Positions 1-6,589 of a DNA stretch of 10,429 bases are shown in pieces (the first letter of the stretch is position 1; every line of letters begins with the position of its first letter). This DNA comes from Emcibacteraceae bacterium. Its GTDB lineage: Bacteria; Pseudomonadota; Alphaproteobacteria; Sphingomonadales; Emcibacteraceae. The stretch covers positions 1 to 10,429 of the forward strand of contig JAESUD010000369.1 in the NCBI GenBank assembly GCA_016763335.1. Reading direction: 5' to 3'. The position numbers were made by a program, and so were the translations under genes. The notes beneath the pieces are model-generated. The model ran no database searches. It saw only the letters and a program-made list of their open reading frames with translations, and was not told the DNA's origin.

Positions 1-1
1 A

Positions 2-151
2 ATCCTTGCAAGGTCAGGCAATATAGGCGGCCTCCTCACCTCCGAAAATGCCGATAATGCAAGATATTATACTAGTGTAATTACAACCATAGCACTCGTT
101 GCTATGGTAATTATTCTTTGTAAGGTCATTCGACAAGCAAAAGAAGAATAA
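2..151 (+). CDS. C-terminal end of an unidentified membrane protein (5' truncated by window edge)
   Basis: Frame 2 is open from the window edge to TAA at 149-151 and encodes the last 49 residues of a protein that begins upstream of the window. The visible part has a polar stretch (ARSGNIGGLLTSENADNAR), then a hydrophobic segment of about 19 residues (SVITTIALVAMVIILCKVI), then a short charged tail (RQAKEE). This is the pattern of a last transmembrane helix with a cytoplasmic tail, as in a transporter or other multi-pass membrane protein. The family cannot be named from this fragment. The gene is convergent with the flavoprotein gene, and only 9 bp separate the two stop codons. If it is a permease it could supply substrate to the neighbouring catabolic locus, but that is inference. 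Confidence 0.6.
   Translation: MLARSGNIGGLLTSENADNARYYTSVITTIALVAMVIILCKVIRQAKEE
79..112. repeat. Inverted repeat in the 3' coding end of the membrane-protein gene
   Basis: The arms ACCATAGCA (86-94) and TGCTATGGT (100-108) pair perfectly over 9 bp around a 5-nt loop. The stem can continue as AATTA (79-83) with TAATT (108-112) around a small bulge. It lies inside codons of the upstream membrane protein and about 50 nt beyond the stop of the converging flavoprotein gene. No T-run follows on either strand, so it is not a classical terminator. It may act as a bidirectional 3'-end hairpin for the two convergent transcripts, or it may simply be a coding coincidence. Confidence 0.4.
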
Positions 152-160
152 CTTTATCAC

Positions 161-2143
161 TTACCCCATCAAATGCTGATCGGCGAGCACTTCCCGCACG
201 GCGCGGTGCGCTTGATCAATGGCAGCATCGGTAAACGGGCTGGCATCGGCATCCGAATTGGCAACGGATATACGGCCAAGCTTTTGGCGTGCCACCACAC
301 AGGGCCGATCATCACTGGCATACATAGCCCAGTGATATGGTTCAGTAATGGTATCATAGGCATAGGCATTGCCGTGCGGCCAGCGATTAACGGTAATGGC
401 AACAATATCACGCGCCGCATCAAACCCCGCAGAGCCAAGCATGCGGTTTAATTGTTCACGGATATTTCTCTCAAACATCTCAAATGACGTATTTAGCAGC
501 TCGTACCGGCCAAGCCGTAACTGATCACGGCGCAGTTCGCCCGGCGCACATGGTGCTTTATGCATTTTAACAATCACCGGTTCATCCATATTGATAGGGG
601 CTTTATAATCGCCAACTTCAAGCGGAAAATGCAGACTACTTGTTGTATGAAATAGCCCGGGTGATGTAATGGCACTAACGCCCAATTTTTCAAATGCTTT
701 GCCGTTTTTAAGCAGAACATTCGTATAAACTCTTGGCGCTTTAATCCCGTATAACTGCGCTTCCTTCTGGGCATCAGAAAAATCATCGCAAATATAGGGA
801 ATAACATTATGCCAGCAAGCAAGAATAGTGTTTTTTGCCTTAACCGTATGCGCTTCCCCCCCCTGCATATAGGAAATATCAACATCCTTCGCGGTTTCTG
901 GATCGCCATTATGTTTCACTTTGATCACCGTACTATTGAGGCGTAAGCGGGTAGCATTTTTTAAAACATCAAGCTGTGAATAATCTACTTTAGCAGTGTA
1001 CAAATCGTCCAGAGTGCTTCCGGCAATCGCATCAGGGATAAGATGGCGAACCATCATGCGGGTAATTGTTGCATTACCGTCAGGGAAATAAATCGAACTT
1101 TCCTCATATTCGTGTTCACGTCCATGTTGCGAGCCGGCAATATGATGTAACGGGCTTATTTTAGCAGATAGCAATAAATTTAAATTTTCAAATCCCGGGA
1201 ACCCACCGAGCTGCCAACAAAATAATGCCGGCACCTGTTCTGCTCCCACATAAAATCGAAAATGAAGACCCGAACGAAACATCGGCAATACACGTTCATC
1301 GATCCCGAGAATATCCGTGATATATTCACCGTATGAAATAGAGGCTAACTTCCTTTTCTTCTCGGCATCACTCATACCTTGCATCGATGATGCGACGACT
1401 TCTTCGTTATAAAGACGTTTAAAATTATCTTCTAAGTCTTTGTTTAACGGTGATTTTTCAAAAAAATCATCCCAATTACCCTCCGCACGACGGTCACGTT
1501 TTACAAGACCCTCACCACCAAAGGTTTCCTTATCAAAAAATGTCGATCCACCAAGACCAATATTTCGGTGATGCCGGATCATATCCTTGGTTTGTTCATG
1601 ATATGCTTTGGTATCAATACCCAATTCACGCAACAATCCCATGGCAACAGTGCTGTAATTAGTCGGCTGTTCAATATTCAACGTACCGCCATTGACGATG
1701 ATGTTTCGCCCTTCATAGTTATATTCGTTGCGTTTGGCATGACCGCCAAAATCATCATGATTATCTAGAATAAGAATTTTTTTATCCGGCCCCGCTGATT
1801 GGCGGTAAAACCATGCTGCTGAAAGGCCGCTTATACCACCACCAACAACGACGAGGTCATATTCTTCACCGTTATGGTCGGCCTCAAAACTGTCGCCATC
1901 CCTAACCAGATGTGCCGTTTCAAAGGAACCATCATGGCTACCGCGCATATTTGCTTTAGCGGGCGGGTAATAGTCGTCGTCAGACTGCATCGGTTTATTC
2001 TTGTCTAAAACCTGCATCGCCTTAACCAGTGACGGGCATAATAAAGCCCCCGTAACCGCAATGCTAGCCCCGCTCAAAAAATCCCTGCGGTCAATTTTAC
2101 GGTCCATTCCGAGTTCTTTATCGGTAAATATTTTTTTCATCAT
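161..2143 (-). CDS. Tat-exported FAD-dependent amine oxidoreductase, spermidine-dehydrogenase-like
   Basis: 660 residues. The N-terminus carries a twin-arginine signal: DRRDFLSG at residues 18-25, then a hydrophobic stretch to about residue 40 and a plausible cleavage site after VKA. Export as a folded flavoprotein is therefore expected. A dinucleotide-binding segment follows (DLVVVGGGISGLSAAWF, residues 97-112, GxGxxG type), then LILD and DDFGGHAKRNE near residues 124-140 and NGG at 151-153, as in the spermidine dehydrogenase (SpdH) group of FAD amine oxidases. The second half of the FAD site is visible near the C-terminus (GRISVANSDADASPF). SpdH oxidatively cleaves spermidine to an aminoaldehyde plus a diamine; the substrate here is inferred only from resemblance. 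ATGs at 2143 and 2140 are both usable, preceded by AAAAGGGG. It is the last gene of the leftward arm, about 104 bp after the DUF6282-like gene, and that gap contains a hairpin, so it may have its own promoter or reduced read-through. Other oxidoreductases of this fold remain possible. Confidence 0.82.
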   Translation of the reverse strand: MMKKIFTDKELGMDRKIDRRDFLSGASIAVTGALLCPSLVKAMQVLDKNKPMQSDDDYYPPAKANMRGSHDGSFETAHLVRDGDSFEADHNGEEYDLVVVGGGISGLSAAWFYRQSAGPDKKILILDNHDDFGGHAKRNEYNYEGRNIIVNGGTLNIEQPTNYSTVAMGLLRELGIDTKAYHEQTKDMIRHHRNIGLGGSTFFDKETFGGEGLVKRDRRAEGNWDDFFEKSPLNKDLEDNFKRLYNEEVVASSMQGMSDAEKKRKLASISYGEYITDILGIDERVLPMFRSGLHFRFYVGAEQVPALFCWQLGGFPGFENLNLLLSAKISPLHHIAGSQHGREHEYEESSIYFPDGNATITRMMVRHLIPDAIAGSTLDDLYTAKVDYSQLDVLKNATRLRLNSTVIKVKHNGDPETAKDVDISYMQGGEAHTVKAKNTILACWHNVIPYICDDFSDAQKEAQLYGIKAPRVYTNVLLKNGKAFEKLGVSAITSPGLFHTTSSLHFPLEVGDYKAPINMDEPVIVKMHKAPCAPGELRRDQLRLGRYELLNTSFEMFERNIREQLNRMLGSAGFDAARDIVAITVNRWPHGNAYAYDTITEPYHWAMYASDDRPCVVARQKLGRISVANSDADASPFTDAAIDQAHRAVREVLADQHLMG

Positions 2144-2198
2144 TAGGGCCCCTTTTAATTTTGTAAAAGGAAGCTATCATATAAAGAAATAATATAAC

Positions 2199-2229
2199 AG
2201 TGGTTATGTTTTAGACATCAAAAACCACT
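2199..2229 (-). terminator. Composite hairpin between the amidohydrolase and flavoprotein genes (possible attenuator)
   Basis: The outer arms AGTGGTT (2199-2205) and AACCACT (2223-2229) are perfectly complementary. Inside them ATGT (2206-2209) pairs with ACAT (2215-2218) around a 5-nt loop. It lies in the 104-bp gap downstream of the DUF6282-like stop and upstream of the flavoprotein start. The sequence after it on the minus strand is AT-rich but has no continuous T-run, so a partial terminator or mRNA-stability hairpin is more likely than a strong intrinsic terminator. Confidence 0.35.
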
Positions 2230-2247
2230 TTAACCCTTTTCTGCCCG

Positions 2248-3210
2248 CTAATTAATACCGAGCAAGTCCGCAGCGTTACCGCCGGTCATTTTTTTAATAT
2301 CTTCATGTGAATAGTCAAGGTCTAGGCAGGTGGCTATAACATTTTTAAAACCTTCAACCGGGGTTGGGTTTCCGGCTTGACCAAGATCGGAACCAAGGAT
2401 TGTTTTTTCCACAGTCCCTGCTTTTATAAGGTTATCAAGGTTTTCAGGCGTATAAAAATGAAATTTTGACCCCGGCACAAACATGCACATACTATGCTCA
2501 AGATACGCCCCCATTTTCACTAGCTCACGCATTTCATCTTCGGTGGCATCAATCAGATATGATGGGTGATTGACCAGAAGTTTTTTAACACCGCGCTTTA
2601 TTGCTTCATCCATAAGCGGGAAAATTTCTGTAATATGAAGATGCCCTGCGGAAAGGATAATGTCCGCGTCTGCGATCATATCGAGGATAAATTTTACTTC
2701 ATCCAAAAGATTACCATTATCATCAAGCACTGAAAGCTCAATCGGCTCGAGCATTTTTTCCTTGGTGGTTGGGAATTTTTTTTCAAAATCTTTATCGGAT
2801 TTATGATGGGCAATGTGGTTGGTCGCTGAAAATGTTGGCATCCACACGAGTTTAGCACCAAGTTTAATACCGTGATCAACCGCAAAACGGTTTATGCCGC
2901 CTGTCGAATTATTAAGCGGCACACCAGAAAACATTTTTACATTCAGGTCTTGAAAGTGGTTCATCAAAAGTTCTGTAACCGGGGTCGCGGAATAATAATG
3001 ATCTTTAATCAATATCGCCCGCATTTTCGCCGCTGATCCCTCACGCATCACTTCGATATGATCAATGCTTCTCGGCATGACGCTTGGGCCACTATGACAA
3101 TGAAGGTCAATAGCCCCTTCAAGCAATGAACTTAACAGTGCATCATCATATTTTGCCGCTGGTGACTGATCAACGGTTGAATTGATCCGGTTCGGTATAT
3201 TCTTTACCAT
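2248..3210 (-). CDS. DUF6282-like amidohydrolase-fold metalloprotein
   Basis: 320 residues with a metal-dependent TIM-barrel amidohydrolase pattern. It has HxH at residues 37/39 (IDLHCHSGPS), a candidate bridging lysine at 69 (ILIKDHYY), a second His pair at 190/192 (SAGHLHITE), His215 (LLVNHPSY) and a late Asp275 (ILGSDLGQAGNPTP). This ligand order suggests a hydrolase acting on an amide, lactone or ring bond. I associate the overall layout with proteins labelled DUF6282, which have no established reaction that I know of. There is no signal peptide, so it is probably cytoplasmic. The start at 3210 is preceded by AGGA with about 9 nt spacing. It lies 15 bp after the aldolase stop, so the two are almost certainly co-transcribed, which suggests consecutive steps of one pathway. 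A decarboxylase of the same fold is an alternative. Confidence 0.75.
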   Translation of the reverse strand: MVKNIPNRINSTVDQSPAAKYDDALLSSLLEGAIDLHCHSGPSVMPRSIDHIEVMREGSAAKMRAILIKDHYYSATPVTELLMNHFQDLNVKMFSGVPLNNSTGGINRFAVDHGIKLGAKLVWMPTFSATNHIAHHKSDKDFEKKFPTTKEKMLEPIELSVLDDNGNLLDEVKFILDMIADADIILSAGHLHITEIFPLMDEAIKRGVKKLLVNHPSYLIDATEDEMRELVKMGAYLEHSMCMFVPGSKFHFYTPENLDNLIKAGTVEKTILGSDLGQAGNPTPVEGFKNVIATCLDLDYSHEDIKKMTGGNAADLLGIN

Positions 3211-3225
3211 ACTTACTTTTCCTGA

Positions 3226-3996
3226 TTATGAATTGAATTCTGAAACTATATTTTTAACGCCTGCTTGCACCAATGAATGTTCAGAGCCAACAGTGAACAT
3301 CGTAATACCAAGGTCACGGAGCATGTCTTTTTCTGCGAGGTTGGCATAAGCCGCTAATTTTTTACCGGCATTTTTCGCTACCGAACAAACATGCCTCACT
3401 GCATCAACCACTATCTTGTCACTCGGCGATGTCGCACCTAAACCAACGGTAAGGTCCATTCGGCCTAAGAAAAGGCAATCAATATTTTCAATTTTCACAA
3501 TTTCTTCAATATTGTTAACCGCATCAACGTCTTCAATCTGAGCGATTATCACGGTTTGTGCATCTGACGCATCAATATACTCATTCATGGGCTTAGTACC
3601 GTATCCACCGGCACGCTGGGTACCCGCAAAACCGCGTGTGCCACCACGATATCGACCACCAGCGGCAATTTCCATTGCTTTCTCGGCGGTCGCAACATGC
3701 GGAACTATTACACCAGTTGCACCGCAATCAAGTGGATACAGCATAGCGGTTGCTGAGTTTTTCTGAATGCGGACAAACATCGGCATATCAACCGCGTTAC
3801 CGGCCATCATACAGCTATCCATCGCCGCAAGGTCAAACGGACTATGTTCCTGATCAAGGGCTAAAAAATCCAATTCAGAATTACCCAAAACTTCTATCAT
3901 TTGATAAGCAGGTGTTTTCACAAACATGCCGATCAGTTCTTCGCCTGCCAGCAGACGATTTCTAAAACTGGCTTTTTTACCTAAATTTGTTGTCAT
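3226..3996 (-). CDS. HpcH/HpaI-type class II aldolase/citrate-lyase family protein
   Basis: 256 residues from the ATG at 3996, the usual length for this family. Visible family features in order are FLALDQEHSPFD (the Asp/His segment of the active site), MFVRIQ (substrate-binding Arg), GATGVIVPHVATAEKA, the RGGTRGFAG loop, QIEDVDAVNNIEEI (metal-ligand Glu) and DCLFLGRMDLTVGLG (metal-ligand Asp in the position of the common GxxDLS motif). Members reversibly cleave 4-hydroxy-2-oxo acids such as 4-hydroxy-2-oxoheptanedioate or 2-keto-3-deoxy sugar acids to pyruvate plus an aldehyde, using a divalent metal. The exact substrate cannot be read from sequence. The frame stays open upstream to 4062, but that 22-residue extension would run through the shared promoter region, so ATG 3996 is preferred even though its ribosome binding site is weak. 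It is the first gene of the leftward arm. Confidence 0.85.
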   Translation of the reverse strand: MTTNLGKKASFRNRLLAGEELIGMFVKTPAYQMIEVLGNSELDFLALDQEHSPFDLAAMDSCMMAGNAVDMPMFVRIQKNSATAMLYPLDCGATGVIVPHVATAEKAMEIAAGGRYRGGTRGFAGTQRAGGYGTKPMNEYIDASDAQTVIIAQIEDVDAVNNIEEIVKIENIDCLFLGRMDLTVGLGATSPSDKIVVDAVRHVCSVAKNAGKKLAAYANLAEKDMLRDLGITMFTVGSEHSLVQAGVKNIVSEFNS

Positions 3997-4020
3997 TTTA
4001 ATAATTTTTCTACTTTTGTC

Positions 4021-4044
4021 TTGATATTTGGAACAGAGTATCAA
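4021..4044. promoter_or_regulatory. Candidate operator dyad in the shared divergent promoter region
   Basis: TTGATA (4021-4026) and TATCAA (4039-4044) form a perfect inverted repeat with a 12-bp spacer, so the half-site centres are 18 bp apart. The dyad spans the -35 to -10 interval of the rightward promoter and overlaps the predicted -10 of the leftward one, so a bound protein could control both operons. A second small palindrome, TCAATAATTGA, overlaps its right edge at 4041-4051. No regulator gene lies in the window, so the binding protein is unknown. Confidence 0.4.
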
Positions 4045-4048
4045 TAAT
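4021..4048 (+). promoter_or_regulatory. Candidate sigma70-type promoter for the rightward operon
   Basis: TTGATA at 4021-4026 (5/6 to the -35 consensus) and AATAAT at 4043-4048 (5/6 to the -10 consensus) are separated by 16 bp. This predicts transcription starting near 4055 and a leader of about 29 nt before the ATG at 4084. It is the only good pair seen upstream of the four-gene operon. Confidence 0.5.
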
Positions 4049-4062
4049 TGAGAAATTGTCAA
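4035..4062 (-). promoter_or_regulatory. Candidate promoter for the leftward operon
   Basis: Read on the minus strand, a perfect -35 box TTGACA (4062-4057) is followed after 16 bp by TACTCT (4040-4035), a weak -10. A start near 4028 would give a leader of about 32 nt before the aldolase ATG at 3996. The -35 match is strong, the -10 match poor, so an activator may be needed. Confidence 0.4.
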
Positions 4063-4083
4063 TCAAAGCAAACAGAAAAATTA

Positions 4084-5139
4084 ATGAATAATCTTGCTGT
4101 AAATATTGGAAACATCCCCCTTAAAAATCCACTAATTTGTGGCTCGGGCGAGCATTTCATTGAACTTGAAGGCATCGAACAGGCCCTTAAGGCCGGTGCT
4201 GGTGCTGTCGTGATAAAGTCAACCAATGAAAGTGTCGCCGCAAAAGAACAATTGCAAAAAACCGATTATGTAATGCTTAACAGTGACTTTAAAAAACAGT
4301 CTTGGGATTTCAATCCCGCCAAAGACACTAGCCTTTTCAATCGTTCGGGACTTCATCCGGAGCCTTTTGAAAAATGGCTTGAAATTGCCGTGAATGCCGA
4401 CAAAATGGCCGCAAAATATGATGCTTACTGTGTGGCAAGTCTGATCCCGGCATCGATCGACAAATTAATTGAATACGCAAAGATAGTTGAAAAATCCGGC
4501 ATTCGTATTCTTGAAGTAAATGTCGGCGCACCTCACGGTGACGAAGCCGCAAAAGGCGCTATCCTTCTAGAACGACACGCTGCACATATTAAAGAAATCA
4601 CCACAAAATTACGTGCGGCTGTTAATATTCCCCTATGGATTAAATTAACAGGACAATCACAGGAAATCCCCGCCATGGTCGCTGCCGCAATGGAATCCGG
4701 TGCAGATACAGTTACCTTGATGGGGCGCTATATGGCCTTTATCCCCGATATTGAAACACAGCAACCAATGCTTGGCACCCACGGGGCTTATGGTGGACCG
4801 TGGGCATTGCCGTTAACGTGTCATTGGTTGGTTAAATCACGCGCAATTATTGGCCGCGAATACCCAATGCTTGCCACCAACGGCGCCCGTAGCGGCCATG
4901 ACATTATCAGATTCATGCTTTCAGGGGCCAGTGCCGTGCAAATGACCAGCGCCATATTCACCGGCGGTTACGGTGTCATTGCGGATGCGCTAGAACAAAT
5001 CGAGCAATATTTAAGCGAAAAAAATATGGATGCATCAGACTTGATCGGCCTTGCCGCCGACCATGTAAAAACATATGCTGATATCGAATGCAAAAGCGAA
5101 AATAAAAAAGATTACTGGCGCGACTTTACGCCAACATAA
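4084..5139 (+). CDS. Dihydroorotate/dihydropyrimidine-dehydrogenase-fold flavoprotein with an altered active site
   Basis: 351 residues from ATG 4084. A TTG at 4048 would add 12 residues inside the promoter and is unlikely. The chain follows the class 1 DHODH/PreA FMN barrel: NPLICGSGEH near the N-terminus, AVVIKST, LEVNVGAPHGDE, LWIKLTG (the Lys of the FMN site), GADTVTLMGR, GGPWALPLTCHWL, and the phosphate-binding region MLATNGARSGHDII followed by SGASAVQMTSAIFTGGYGVI. In DHODH and in PreA/DPD the loop after the barrel Asn reads SCPN or SCPHG. Here it is GAPHG, and the second cysteine region used by PreA/DPD (LACGQ type) reads AILLER. The known catalytic Cys positions therefore look empty. 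No ferredoxin-like Fe-S domain is present, unlike full-length PreA. It opens the rightward operon, 14 bp before the cupin gene. A pyrimidine-synthesis role is unlikely in this catabolic context; it may reduce or oxidise a ring or amide-like substrate. Confidence 0.78.
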   Translation: MNNLAVNIGNIPLKNPLICGSGEHFIELEGIEQALKAGAGAVVIKSTNESVAAKEQLQKTDYVMLNSDFKKQSWDFNPAKDTSLFNRSGLHPEPFEKWLEIAVNADKMAAKYDAYCVASLIPASIDKLIEYAKIVEKSGIRILEVNVGAPHGDEAAKGAILLERHAAHIKEITTKLRAAVNIPLWIKLTGQSQEIPAMVAAAMESGADTVTLMGRYMAFIPDIETQQPMLGTHGAYGGPWALPLTCHWLVKSRAIIGREYPMLATNGARSGHDIIRFMLSGASAVQMTSAIFTGGYGVIADALEQIEQYLSEKNMDASDLIGLAADHVKTYADIECKSENKKDYWRDFTPT

Positions 5140-5153
5140 AACAGGAAACGAAA

Positions 5154-5489
5154 ATGCAGATACCTAAAGTTGATTGGTCGAAAATGGAATGGAAAAAAAT
5201 CCGTGACGGCGTATATCAAAAAGCCTTTAAAGGCGAAGGCGCCACCCTTGCCATGCATAAATTAGAACCACAACATGAACCGCGCCCCCATAAACATATA
5301 TACGAACAAATCGTCTATATCATGGCTGGTGAAGTGGATTTTCATGTTGGTGATGATGTCCACCGCCTCGGCCCCGGCGGGCTTTTAGTAGTGCCGCCAA
5401 ATGTCATGCATCATGCCGAAGTGATCGGCGATGAAGATGTTTTAAACCTTGATGTGTTTACCCCGGCACGTACCGATTTTTTTGAGTGA
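5154..5489 (+). CDS. Single-domain cupin metalloprotein
   Basis: 111 residues, the size of a lone cupin_2 domain. Motif 1 is PHKHIYEQIVYIMAGE, giving candidate metal ligands His46, His48 and Gln52 with Gly59. Motif 2 is VPPNVMHHAE, giving His86. The 2-His/Gln/His set resembles small cupins such as KdgF, where Gln replaces the more common Glu. Such proteins can act as isomerases, tautomerases, cyclisation or ring-opening helpers, or dioxygenases, and no specific reaction can be assigned. The ATG at 5154 follows a clear AGGAAA ribosome binding site. The gene sits 14 bp after the flavoprotein gene and 8 bp before the aminotransferase start, so it is translated as part of the same operon and is presumably a pathway enzyme and not a sensor. 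Confidence 0.85.
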   Translation: MQIPKVDWSKMEWKKIRDGVYQKAFKGEGATLAMHKLEPQHEPRPHKHIYEQIVYIMAGEVDFHVGDDVHRLGPGGLLVVPPNVMHHAEVIGDEDVLNLDVFTPARTDFFE

Positions 5490-5497
5490 GTAATAAA

Positions 5498-6586
5498 ATG
5501 AGCAAAATTAAAACAAACAAATATGTAAAAGATTCCCCCTCGCAGCCACAACCACCAGCAAAAACGGTAACGCCAGCGTTTAAAATCAATCTCGCGCTTA
5601 ATGAAAGCCCTTATCCACCAAGCCCGAAAGCACTTGAAGCCTATCATGAAACGAGCAAAGTATTAAACCGTTACCCCAATTATACCTCTGCTGAGCTAAG
5701 ATTAGTTCTTGGTGAAAAATACGGCCTTGATGATACAAAAATCATGTGTGCCGCCGGGTCGGAACAAATCCTCAGTTATATTGCCCGTGCTTATATTGCC
5801 GAGGGCGACGAGGTGATCCACCCAAGATACGGGTTTATGGTTTACCGATTTAACATTGCCATGCAGGGCGGCATTTCCGTACCGGTAGAGCATGATGATT
5901 TTATCGTTAATGTTGATTATATTCTTAAAGCCGTAACCGACAAAACCCGTATGGTAATTCTCGATAATCCGGGCAACCCGACCGGAACATATGTGCCTTA
6001 TTCAGACGTTAAACGCCTGCGTGAACAACTACCGGATCATATTTTGCTAGTTCTTGATGCCGCCTACGCCGAATTTGCCACAGAAAGCGATTATGACGCC
6101 GGAATGGAACTGGTGGATAGCCATAAAAATGTTATCGTCACCCGTACTCTATCCAAATTATATGGCCTCAGCAGCCTGCGCGTTGGTTGGGCTTATAGTA
6201 CTGAGGAAATAATTAATACCCTGCTTCATCTTAAAGGCGGTTTTAATGTTTCAAAACCGGCGCAGTCCGCTGGTGCGGCCGCTATACTCGATCAGGAGTA
6301 TGCCGATATGTCGCGGGATAAATGCCGTGCGGGCATTGATTATTTAACGGTTGAGCTTCGCACAATGGGGCTTAAGGTCACATCAAGCGTTTGTAATTTC
6401 ATCATGCTGCATTTTCCAAAAGGCCGTGATCAAATGAAAGCCGCCGATGCCCATTTAAAAGAAAATGGCATATTGGTCGGCCCGCTCGGTGCTTATAATT
6501 TAGAGAGCACTCTGCGCATTACTGTCGGCACCGACGCTGAAAATAAAGCATTCATTGATGCCATGAAAGATTTTACAGGAAACTAA
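5498..6586 (+). CDS. Fold-type I PLP aminotransferase, HisC (histidinol-phosphate aminotransferase)-like
   Basis: 362 residues from the ATG at 5498. An earlier GTG at 5486 overlaps the cupin stop and is less likely. HisC-family landmarks are in order: LALNESPYPPSP (33-43), RYPNYTSAELR (59-68), GSEQIL (88-92), NPGNPTGTY (158-166 region), VLDAAYAEF (185-193), RTLSKLYGLSSLRVGW with the probable PLP lysine at 220 and the phosphate-contacting Arg at 228, and a C-terminal LRITVGT. HisC itself transfers an amino group between glutamate and imidazole-acetol phosphate, but this subgroup includes many broad-range aminotransferases. The surroundings (cupin, aldehyde dehydrogenase, aldolase) argue for a catabolic amine or amino-acid substrate and not histidine synthesis. 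The stop is only 3 bp from the aldehyde dehydrogenase ATG. The first 25 residues are Lys/Pro/Gln-rich and look disordered. Confidence 0.85.
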   Translation: MSKIKTNKYVKDSPSQPQPPAKTVTPAFKINLALNESPYPPSPKALEAYHETSKVLNRYPNYTSAELRLVLGEKYGLDDTKIMCAAGSEQILSYIARAYIAEGDEVIHPRYGFMVYRFNIAMQGGISVPVEHDDFIVNVDYILKAVTDKTRMVILDNPGNPTGTYVPYSDVKRLREQLPDHILLVLDAAYAEFATESDYDAGMELVDSHKNVIVTRTLSKLYGLSSLRVGWAYSTEEIINTLLHLKGGFNVSKPAQSAGAAAILDQEYADMSRDKCRAGIDYLTVELRTMGLKVTSSVCNFIMLHFPKGRDQMKAADAHLKENGILVGPLGAYNLESTLRITVGTDAENKAFIDAMKDFTGN

Positions 6587-6589
6587 AAA

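Noticed and set aside
3997..4062. 22-residue N-terminal extension of the aldolase
   Set aside because: It runs through the divergent promoter region and is not typical of the family; ATG 3996 gives the usual family length.
4048..4083. TTG-initiated 12-residue extension of the DHODH-fold protein
   Set aside because: It would start within the predicted promoter/operator and lacks a ribosome binding site; the ATG at 4084 begins the family-like N-terminus.
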